From Chloroflexota bacterium (GTDB taxonomy: Bacteria; Chloroflexota; Anaerolineae; Anaerolineales; DRMV01), in the NCBI GenBank assembly GCA_013153135.1, contig JAADFA010000154.1, positions 1 through 17,048 on the forward strand: DNA of 17,048 nt, given 5' to 3'. The notes under the pieces are model-generated. The model searched no databases, was not told where the DNA came from, and saw nothing but the letters and a program-made list of their open reading frames with translations. Position numbers and translations under genes: made by a program. Below are positions 7,610-12,620 of the stretch, piece after piece (position 1 is the stretch's first letter; each line of letters starts with the position of its first letter).

Positions 7610-8078
7610 CGCCGCTGAGGCCCCCGCGCTTTTCGATGAGCCGGATGTTGGTGATGCGCATGGTCTTCTCCGCGGCTTTGGCCATGTCGTAGATGGTCAA
7701 GGCCGCGACACTGACCGCGGTGAGGGCTTCCATTTCTACGCCAGTCCGGGCCTTGGTGCGCACCGTCGCGGTAATTTCCACGCCCGGCCAATCGGGCCGC
7801 AGGGTGAGCTCGACGTGGATGTGGGTTAGGGGCAGGGGATGGCACAGGGGGATGAGGTCGGCCGTCTTCTTCGCGGCCATGACCCCCGCAATCTGCGCGA
7901 CGGTGAGCACGTCGCCCTTTTTGAGCGCGCCGCGGCGGATGAGGTCAAAGGTCTCGGGCCGCATGTGCACTTCGCCCTTCGCAACCGCGACGCGTTCGGT
8001 CTCGGGCTTCCAGCCCACGTCCACCATGCGGGCCCGGCCCTGATCGTCCAGGTGGGTCAGACGGGGTTCGTCGGCCAT
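7593..8078 (-). CDS. moaC: Cyclic pyranopterin monophosphate synthase MoaC
   Basis: The 161-residue protein is a full-length MoaC, which with MoaA converts GTP to cyclic pyranopterin monophosphate, the first step of molybdenum cofactor synthesis. It shows MVDVGWKPETERVAVAKG, KKGDVLTVAQIAGVMAAKKTADLIPLCHPLPL with His80, and GVEMEALTAVSVAALTIYDMAK with Asp131 and Lys134. The motifs I recall as catalytic are intact. ATG 8078 is preceded by GAGGGG inside the end of the upstream DJ-1 gene, with only 3 bp between stop and start. It overlaps the lipid-kinase start by 17 bp. No other molybdopterin gene is in the window, so its partners must be elsewhere. Confidence 0.97.
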   Translation of the reverse strand: MADEPRLTHLDDQGRARMVDVGWKPETERVAVAKGEVHMRPETFDLIRRGALKKGDVLTVAQIAGVMAAKKTADLIPLCHPLPLTHIHVELTLRPDWPGVEITATVRTKARTGVEMEALTAVSVAALTIYDMAKAAEKTMRITNIRLIEKRGGLSGDVRNE

Positions 8079-8081
8079 GGG

Positions 8082-8603
8082 CTACCCCTCGGCCAGCGCG
8101 TCCACCAACACCCGGCAGAACGCGGGAATGTCTTGCACCACGCGGCCCCAGACCAAGTTGCCATCTCGAAACGCGGGCTCGTCAACCCATGTGCCGCCCG
8201 CGTTGAGGATGTCGTCACGGATGCCGCGCGAGCCTGTGGCTTTGTGCCCCGCGACGATGCCCGCGGAGATGAGCACCCATCCTCCATGGCACAGGCTGGC
8301 CACGATTTTGCCCTGGTGATATACCCCGCGCACCAAGTCCAGCACGCCCGGGTCGCGGCGGAGTTTATCTGGCGCCCACCCGCCAGGTACCACGACCGCG
8401 TCCACGCTCGCGGGGTCAATGTCGCGCGCCGCGGTGGTCGCTTCGGCCTTCAGGCAATGTTTGCCTGTATAGCGCCCCGGTTCTCGGCTGGCGACGATGA
8501 CCTCCGCGCCTTCTTCTTCCAGGCGCATCCGCGGGACCCAAAACTCCAGATCTTCAAAGCCTTGGTCGACGAGGATGACCACCCGTTTGCCTTGTAGCCG
8601 CAT
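8082..8603 (-). CDS. DJ-1/PfpI family protein (PfpI-type)
   Basis: The 173-residue protein is a class-I glutamine-amidotransferase-like protein of the DJ-1/PfpI superfamily. The N-terminus reads GKRVVILVDQGFEDLEFWVP with the conserved Glu17, and the nucleophile elbow is ASLCHGGWVLISAG with Cys105 and His106, the PfpI-type Cys-His pair. AVVVPGGWAPDKLR and KATGSRGIRDDILNAGGTWVDE complete the family signature. Members have been described as proteases, deglycases or glyoxalases, and the true activity is disputed, so I leave it open. It is cytoplasmic, without a signal peptide. The Shine-Dalgarno AAAGGAGGT is near perfect and lies in the last codons of jag, 3 bp separating the two genes. Confidence 0.92.
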   Translation of the reverse strand: MRLQGKRVVILVDQGFEDLEFWVPRMRLEEEGAEVIVASREPGRYTGKHCLKAEATTAARDIDPASVDAVVVPGGWAPDKLRRDPGVLDLVRGVYHQGKIVASLCHGGWVLISAGIVAGHKATGSRGIRDDILNAGGTWVDEPAFRDGNLVWGRVVQDIPAFCRVLVDALAEG

Positions 8604-8606
8604 GGT

Positions 8607-9287
8607 TCACCTCCTTTCGTCGGGCGAAGGCTCGTCGAGTCCGCTTGCGTTCTCAGGCTGTTCGGGCAGGGTTTGGGCTTGAGGCTCGTCCATCCCTGGC
8701 GGAAACCACGGTTGGCGGGGGGAGATGACCACGCGGCGGTTTGGTTCTTCGCCTTGGGACCGGGTTTCGACACGCGGGTCTTGGTGCAGGGCCATGTGTA
8801 CCACACGGCGGTCGGCCGCGTTCATGGGGGGCAGGGCGCGCGGTTCGCCTGTGCGCCAAACCTCATCCGCGGTGGCTTCGGCTTGGGCTTTGATGGCTTC
8901 AGCCGCGCGCGTGGCCTCTTCATCCACGTGGAAAACGACGTGGATTTGGCGCCCCCCGAGCTGATGGCTGGCCATGAGCTGGACAAGCAGTTGTAGCGCT
9001 TCAAAGCGGTCTTGCACTTCGGGCCGGGTGAACAGTGCAATGTCTGCGCCCCACAGCACCACGTGCACATGGTCGTCCTGGCGTTGGGGCGGTGGTTGGA
9101 TGCGGAACTGGATGTGCACCTCCAGAATGCGAAAGAGGCGATGCAGGATGCTCGCGACCGCCCGCTCTTCGCGACGCAAGGGCGGGTTATTAGGTGTAGA
9201 AACGCGCTTGGAGCGCCGCGTAGGACGACGGTGGCGCGGTGAGGCAGAACGCCGCGCCGGTCGCGCTCGTCGACGCTTGCTGCTCAT
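8607..9287 (-). CDS. Jag/KhpB-like R3H RNA-binding protein with degenerate KH domain
   Basis: The 226-residue protein follows yidC as jag usually does. The R3H domain is clear at about 137-190: TGEPRALPPMNAADRRVVHMALHQ with Arg160 and His164, then VETRSQGEEPNRRVVISP. This domain binds single-stranded nucleic acid. Before it lies a KH-like segment (about 45-125), but the usual GRRG-type RNA-gripping loop is replaced by FTRPEVQDRF (86-95). The Jag-N domain is missing; instead the first 30 residues are a basic arginine/serine-rich tail, and the C-terminal 30 residues are acidic and proline-rich. ATG 9287 has AGGAG upstream. Jag/KhpB proteins are global small-RNA or cell-envelope regulators in Firmicutes; whether that applies here is inference. 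Confidence 0.85.
   Translation of the reverse strand: MSSKRRRARPARRSASPRHRRPTRRSKRVSTPNNPPLRREERAVASILHRLFRILEVHIQFRIQPPPQRQDDHVHVVLWGADIALFTRPEVQDRFEALQLLVQLMASHQLGGRQIHVVFHVDEEATRAAEAIKAQAEATADEVWRTGEPRALPPMNAADRRVVHMALHQDPRVETRSQGEEPNRRVVISPRQPWFPPGMDEPQAQTLPEQPENASGLDEPSPDERR
8609..8617 (-). promoter_or_regulatory. Near-perfect Shine-Dalgarno overlapping the jag stop codon
   Basis: AAAGGAGGT on the minus strand runs into the jag TGA (8607-8609) and lies five bases before the DJ-1/PfpI ATG. It implies efficient re-initiation or coupling at this junction. Confidence 0.7.
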
Positions 9288-9310
9288 GATGGCTCTCCTG
9301 GTAGGCCAAG

Positions 9311-9349
9311 TGGCAAAACACCGACGCGCGGCCGATCCGAGCGTCGGTG
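9311..9349 (-). terminator. Possible intrinsic terminator or attenuator between yidC and jag
   Basis: In the 133-bp gap between yidC and jag, the minus strand carries CACCGACGC, a 13-base loop and GCGTCGGTG, a perfect 9-bp stem, followed at once by TTTTGCCA. The T tract is short, so full termination is doubtful. It could be a partial terminator lowering expression of jag and everything below it. Confidence 0.5.
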
Positions 9350-9420
9350 CTCGGATATTTTCATCTTACCATGGCTCTATGTGGACCCGCGCTGTAACCT
9401 GAGGTGCGGCTGGGCGGAGC

Positions 9421-10188
9421 CTACCCTTTCTTCCCCCCAAAGGGGATGAAGTCTTGCCACGAGAGCTTGCCCATCAAGGCGTATTGGGCGATGGAGACCA
9501 GGTTGCTGGTTAAAAAGTACAAAGCCAGGCCCGACGCGAAGGTCATGGAGAAGTAACCCAGCATCAAGGGCATGTAGTACGTCATCATCTTGCCCATGCT
9601 TTGGGCTTGCTCCGAGCCGCTTGGGGTAACCCGCGACGCGGCGTTGGCTTGCACAAAGCCTGTATAGGCTACCAGGATGGCGAGCACAGGCAGCCCGAAG
9701 CCGAGCCCAGGCAGAGGCAGGCGCTCAGGCCGGCTGAGGCCCATCCACAAGAAGCGGCTATCGATGGGCAACAGTTGGGCCGCGTCCCAGCCTGGGTAGA
9801 TCAGCGCGGTGAGCTCGAGCAGCTGGGCTGGCGTGTTACCCAAGGCCAGGATAATGGCTTGATAAAGCCCAAAGATTACGGGGATTTGAATAAGCATGGG
9901 CAGGCACGACGCGAAGGGGTTGACGCCCATCTCTTGATACAGCTTCATTTGCTCTTGGGCGAGCCGCTCCCGGTCATTTTTGTATTTGCGCTGGATTTCC
10001 CTCCAGCGCGGGTCCTGTTGCAGTTTTTGCATCGCTTCCGCGCTCTTGGTTTGCTGGCGCATAAGCGGATACAAGGCCAGCCGGATGAGCACGGTAAAGA
10101 TGATGATCGCGAGGCCGAAATTGCCGACCAGCGCGTAAATCCATAAGAGCAAATTGAGCATGGGTTGGACGACGAGGGTGGTCCACAT
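9421..10188 (-). CDS. yidC: Membrane protein insertase YidC/Oxa1 (short monoderm-type)
   Basis: The 255-residue protein inserts and folds membrane proteins, alone or with SecYEG. It lacks the large periplasmic P1 domain and the N-terminal helix of Gram-negative YidC, as in monoderm SpoIIIJ/YidC2 and organellar Oxa1. The first helix of the conserved core holds the groove arginine, Arg36 in IFTVLIRLALYPL. The cytoplasmic coiled segment follows (MRQQTKSAEAMQKLQQDPRWREIQRKYKNDRERLAQEQMKLY, about 43-84), then NPFASCLPMLIQIPVIFGLYQAI and helices near 169-182 and 204-240. There is no lipobox, so it differs from lipoprotein YidC forms. It is 12 bp after the propeller lipoprotein gene and uses ATG 10188, with AAGGA overlapping the region just after that gene's stop. 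Confidence 0.95.
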   Translation of the reverse strand: MWTTLVVQPMLNLLLWIYALVGNFGLAIIIFTVLIRLALYPLMRQQTKSAEAMQKLQQDPRWREIQRKYKNDRERLAQEQMKLYQEMGVNPFASCLPMLIQIPVIFGLYQAIILALGNTPAQLLELTALIYPGWDAAQLLPIDSRFLWMGLSRPERLPLPGLGFGLPVLAILVAYTGFVQANAASRVTPSGSEQAQSMGKMMTYYMPLMLGYFSMTFASGLALYFLTSNLVSIAQYALMGKLSWQDFIPFGGKKG

Positions 10189-10200
10189 AAGCCTTTGTCC

Positions 10201-11277
10201 TTATTGCTCCGTGGGGAAGCCCCAGCGGAGGGTTCCGTCCAAGGTCCACGCGTAGAAGAAGCGTTTGCTATTCATCGTAGGTGTAAAGAGAAGCTCGTGC
10301 TCTGGCGCGACCAGGATGGGTCCGGCAAAGCCATCCTCTTCGATCTCTTGGACGTGACGACGCCACTGTTCTTGGCCCTCGGGCCAGGTCAGGGCAATCA
10401 GGTCCCCTTGGCGGGTCGCGATGTAAAGGGTGTCCTCATAGATGGCAGGCCGAGCGACCACGGCCGCGCCGGCTTGGTACGTCCAGCGGGGTTCACCAGT
10501 TTGAACGTCAAACGCGTAGACCATACCTTGCATATCTGCGACTACGACCAAACCGTCAGCGACCACGGGTTGGTGCCACACCCAGCCCTGCAGATCTTGT
10601 TGCCAGCGGAGGGTGCCGTCCTCGGGTTCCAGCGCGGTGAGGACAGGCGCGAGCGCGGCGACGAATATACCATCCTCAGCCACCGCGGGTTCTGCGGGCA
10701 GCGCGCCGGGTAGCGTAGTCTGCCATAGAACCTGGCCGCTCTCAGGGTCGAGGACGTAGAGGGTATGGTCCATGCTGGCCAGGTACAGACGCCCGTCATC
10801 TAATATAGGCTGGGCCCACAATGCGGCCGCGCTGACGAAGGTCCATTTTAGTTGACCCTGTTCATCAAGCACGTACAGGGTTCCGTCCGCATTGGGCGCG
10901 TAGATACGGCCATTGGCAGCCAAGGGGGACGCGATGTAACGGTCGCGGGCTTGGGTGAAGGTCCAGCGCTCGGCGCCCGTCTGCGCGTCCAAGGCGTACA
11001 GCACGTTATCGTACCCGCCGACCAACAGCACATCGCCCGCTAGGGTGGGTGCGGCGAAGAACGTACGCTTACGGTCCGCTTCCTCGGGGAAGGTCCAGCG
11101 CACCTGACCCTCGGGCAGGGAAAGGACATAGACATGCTGTTGATTGGCAACGTAGAGGACATCGCCATGCACGCGCAGGCCAGGCCAGCTACTTGGTGCA
11201 ATGCGCGTACAGGCTGTTGTGAAAGTAGCCAAAACTAAGATGAGAGGCCACCAAAGCCGATGCGTTGTCCGTTCCAT
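10201..11277 (-). CDS. PQQ-like beta-propeller lipoprotein (BamB-like fold) between yidD and yidC
   Basis: The 358-residue protein begins with a basic n-region, a hydrophobic stretch WWPLILVLATFTTAC and Cys23, a plausible lipidation site although -3 is Thr rather than Leu. The rest is a beta-propeller of PQQ/quinoprotein repeats with a strikingly regular 40-residue period. The blade tryptophans fall at 105, 145, 185, 225, 265 and 305, with further ones at 61 and 352, so eight blades are likely. Each blade follows the pattern LYVLDPESGQVLW. No PQQ ligand or dehydrogenase motif is seen, so a scaffold role is more likely than an enzyme role. The fold recalls BamB, the outer-membrane assembly lipoprotein. 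Placement between yidD and yidC, with gaps of 33 and 12 bp, suggests a link to membrane or secreted protein biogenesis, which is inference. Confidence 0.88.
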   Translation of the reverse strand: MERTTHRLWWPLILVLATFTTACTRIAPSSWPGLRVHGDVLYVANQQHVYVLSLPEGQVRWTFPEEADRKRTFFAAPTLAGDVLLVGGYDNVLYALDAQTGAERWTFTQARDRYIASPLAANGRIYAPNADGTLYVLDEQGQLKWTFVSAAALWAQPILDDGRLYLASMDHTLYVLDPESGQVLWQTTLPGALPAEPAVAEDGIFVAALAPVLTALEPEDGTLRWQQDLQGWVWHQPVVADGLVVVADMQGMVYAFDVQTGEPRWTYQAGAAVVARPAIYEDTLYIATRQGDLIALTWPEGQEQWRRHVQEIEEDGFAGPILVAPEHELLFTPTMNSKRFFYAWTLDGTLRWGFPTEQ

Positions 11278-11310
11278 GCTTCTACATCCTTCTTCGACAT
11301 ACCGGCGGTG

Positions 11311-11631
11311 TTAAGGTACGGGGTCGTAACCGCCGGGGTTAAAGGGGTTACAGCGCAACACGCGCCACACCGCCATCAGACCGCCCTTAAGCGCGCCGTA
11401 CTTATAAATGGCTTCGTAACCGTAATGCGAACACGTGGGATAAAAGCGGCACGTGTTCGCGGGCAGCATCCGGGAGAAAGTCAGCTGATATGCGCGGATG
11501 AGCAGCAGGAGAACCCATCGCGGCCAATAGCGTGGCGTGCGCGGCAGATCCCGCAGCGAGGGCAAAGGGGGATTTTCTGGCCGAAATCCCCAAGGGAAGG
11601 GCTGCTCAGGCGCGGGCTTCGTGCTGCTCAT
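11311..11631 (-). CDS. yidD: Membrane protein insertion efficiency factor YidD
   Basis: The protein of 106 residues carries the full YidD core: LLLLIRAYQLTFSRMLPANTCRFYPTCSHYGYEAI, then GALKGGLMAVWRVLRCNPFNPGGYDPVP, with the three conserved cysteines at 61, 67 and 94. YidD is a small amphipathic protein at the inner face of the membrane that helps YidC-dependent insertion. I place the start at ATG 11631, supported by GAGGA five bases upstream; ATG 11637 abuts that site and ATG 11673 has no support. With this start the gene overlaps rnpA by 26 bp. About 35 residues precede the core, rich in proline, which is longer than the usual 70-90 residue YidD. Confidence 0.93.
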   Translation of the reverse strand: MSSTKPAPEQPFPWGFRPENPPLPSLRDLPRTPRYWPRWVLLLLIRAYQLTFSRMLPANTCRFYPTCSHYGYEAIYKYGALKGGLMAVWRVLRCNPFNPGGYDPVP

Positions 11632-11989
11632 GGCCATCCTCGTGTGTAAATGTAGGGTACAACAAGCCGGCACGCTGTAAGAGCGATGTCACTGCGTCGT
11701 CCAGGGCCCAATACGAAACCGCAGCACTGGGGGGCCGCGCGATGAGCCAGTAATCGTATCCTGGCGCCAGTTGGTTCAGGCGCAGACGCATAATCTCGCG
11801 CAACCGGCGTTTAACTTTGTTTCGATGCACAGCCTTGCCCACCGCGCGGCTCACCGTAATTCCAATGCGAGGGTGACCGACATCGTTGGGCGCCACCCGC
11901 AACACGACCAGGGGGTGAACATAGGCCTGCCCTTCACGATACAGGCGTTCGAAATCCCGGCGTTTGCGCAGACGGTAGCGCCGCTTCAC
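11606..11989 (-). CDS. rnpA: Ribonuclease P protein component
   Basis: The 127-residue protein is the protein subunit of RNase P, which trims the 5' leader of pre-tRNA together with the catalytic RNA. It has the N-terminal RRYRLRKRRDFERLYREG, the central RIGITVSRAVGKAVHRNKVKRRLREIMR with the RNR motif (56-62), and DYWLIAR. The start is GTG 11989, supported by AAAGGTGA about six bases upstream. It lies 24 bp downstream of rpmH, the classical rpmH-rnpA pair. The C-terminus continues about 13 residues past the usual end and is rich in His and Glu (HEDGHEQHEARA). That stretch overlaps the yidD start, so it may simply reflect the overlap. Confidence 0.96.
   Translation of the reverse strand: MKRRYRLRKRRDFERLYREGQAYVHPLVVLRVAPNDVGHPRIGITVSRAVGKAVHRNKVKRRLREIMRLRLNQLAPGYDYWLIARPPSAAVSYWALDDAVTSLLQRAGLLYPTFTHEDGHEQHEARA
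11637..11641 (-). promoter_or_regulatory. Shine-Dalgarno GAGGA deciding the yidD start
   Basis: GAGGA on the minus strand, inside the rnpA frame, is five bases before ATG 11631 and directly abuts the alternative ATG 11637. It picks the 106-residue form of YidD. Confidence 0.6.
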
Positions 11990-12013
11990 CCGTGCTCACC
12001 TTTGGGGCGAGGG

Positions 12014-12202
12014 CTACCGGTTCGGCGAGTAGCGCCCGTTCCAATTAATGCGCTTGACGTGCTCATTCATGCGCACGGTCAAGCGATGGCGCCCTTTAAG
12101 GCGACGGCGTTTGAGCACCTTGCGCCCGCCCCGTGTGCGCATCCGCGCGCGGAAACCATGTACCCGCAAGCGTCGGCGGATTTTCGGTTGATAGCGTTTC
12201 AT
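12014..12202 (-). CDS. rpmH: Large ribosomal subunit protein bL34 with C-terminal extension
   Basis: The 62-residue protein is bL34: MKRYQPKIRRRLRVHGFRARMRTRGGRKVLKRRRLKGRHRLTV is the complete ribosomal protein, which binds 23S rRNA. Most L34 proteins end near here at 44-47 residues. This one adds about 17-19 residues that include RMNEHVKRINWNGRYSPNR. I start it at ATG 12202 rather than an upstream in-frame codon at 12226, because AGGAGGG lies six bases before 12202 and MKR is the family N-terminus. It is the first gene of the minus-strand run, about 60 nt downstream of a good sigma-70 promoter. Confidence 0.96.
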   Translation of the reverse strand: MKRYQPKIRRRLRVHGFRARMRTRGGRKVLKRRRLKGRHRLTVRMNEHVKRINWNGRYSPNR

Positions 12203-12270
12203 CGATCGCCCTCCTGCCAAAGACAAACATAACCCATACGCCCCCTTGTGGGGACCCAGGCCAACGGCAT

Positions 12271-12299
12271 AGTATACCCGAGTCCGGGAAGCTCGTCAA
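12271..12299 (-). promoter_or_regulatory. Sigma-70 type promoter of the rpmH operon
   Basis: On the minus strand TTGACG (12294-12299) and TATACT (12271-12276) are separated by exactly 17 bp, each matching the consensus at five of six positions. Transcription would start near 12264, leaving a leader of about 60 nt before rpmH. Confidence 0.75.
12277..12284 (+). repeat. CCCGAGTC octamer, copy 1 of 3
   Basis: Exact copy of CCCGAGTC lying inside the -35/-10 spacer of the rpmH promoter. The other copies are at 12402-12409 and 12512-12519 in the same orientation. Confidence 0.55.
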
Positions 12300-12401
12300 A
12301 TGTATCGGAAGTACAGTTTATATAAGCTGGTCGCGCTTACATAACAGTTTCTTGCCAAGAAGCAAGGCAACCTTTATGGGGGAACTTGTGCATGTGGGCG
12401 C

Positions 12402-12409
12402 CCCGAGTC
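12402..12409 (+). repeat. CCCGAGTC octamer, copy 2 of 3
   Basis: Exact copy midway between the divergent promoters, 125 bp after copy 1, overlapping a small dyad AGTCGACT at 12406-12413. Confidence 0.55.
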
Positions 12410-12413
12410 GACT

Positions 12414-12426
12414 GCCTAATTTAGGC
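12414..12426. promoter_or_regulatory. Palindrome GCCTAA-T-TTAGGC, candidate operator
   Basis: A perfect 6+1+6 inverted repeat between the divergent promoters. It is one of several dyads in 12396-12443. It could be a repressor site, but no cognate regulator is in the window. Confidence 0.35.
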
Positions 12427-12465
12427 CCGTTTCCGTTTAGGAACGTCCACACGCAGGGCAAGTTA

Positions 12466-12493
12466 TTGCGTTTCTCGACCGCGTACGTATAAT
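12466..12493 (+). promoter_or_regulatory. Candidate upstream promoter for ftsH
   Basis: TTGCGT (12466-12471) and a perfect TATAAT (12488-12493) are 16 bp apart on the plus strand. The -35 is weak. If active it would give a leader of about 120 nt before ftsH. Confidence 0.45.
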
Positions 12494-12511
12494 GAAAAAG
12501 GAATGCCCCAG

Positions 12512-12519
12512 CCCGAGTC
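12512..12519 (+). repeat. CCCGAGTC octamer, copy 3 of 3
   Basis: Exact copy between the two candidate ftsH promoters, 110 bp after copy 2. Confidence 0.55.
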
Positions 12520-12561
12520 AGTCTAAGGGTGTGGGGTGTTGATATCCTTCTAATACCCCGA

Positions 12562-12570
12562 TGGTATAAT
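12562..12570 (+). promoter_or_regulatory. Extended -10 promoter for ftsH
   Basis: TGGTATAAT is a perfect TATAAT with a TGn extension. TTGATA lies upstream at 12539-12544 but with a 20-bp spacer, so the extended -10 is probably the main contact. The start would be near 12577, about 44 nt before the ftsH GTG. Confidence 0.65.
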
Positions 12571-12620
12571 CCTGCCTTCCAAAGGCGCGGTAACGGCACA
12601 AATTTTGAAGGAGGGTAAGT

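Larger units (their letters stand above)
12203..12620. other. Divergent intergenic control region between rpmH and ftsH
   Basis: This 418-bp stretch is the only gene-free stretch over 300 bp in the window. It is more AT-rich than the genes and holds one minus-strand promoter, two candidate plus-strand promoters, three copies of CCCGAGTC and several short dyads, listed separately. I see no convincing small protein and no cluster of DnaA boxes. Confidence 0.8.

Noticed and set aside
6626..7692. Plus-strand open frames of 250 and 157 codons opposite the lipid kinase
   Set aside because: The minus-strand frame carries clear kinase motifs, while these read as low-complexity Pro/Ala/Arg sequence typical of antisense GC-rich frames.
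12203..12620. Chromosomal replication origin next to rpmH
   Set aside because: I found no TTATCCACA-like DnaA boxes and no dnaA or dnaN gene; the gap is explained by divergent promoters.
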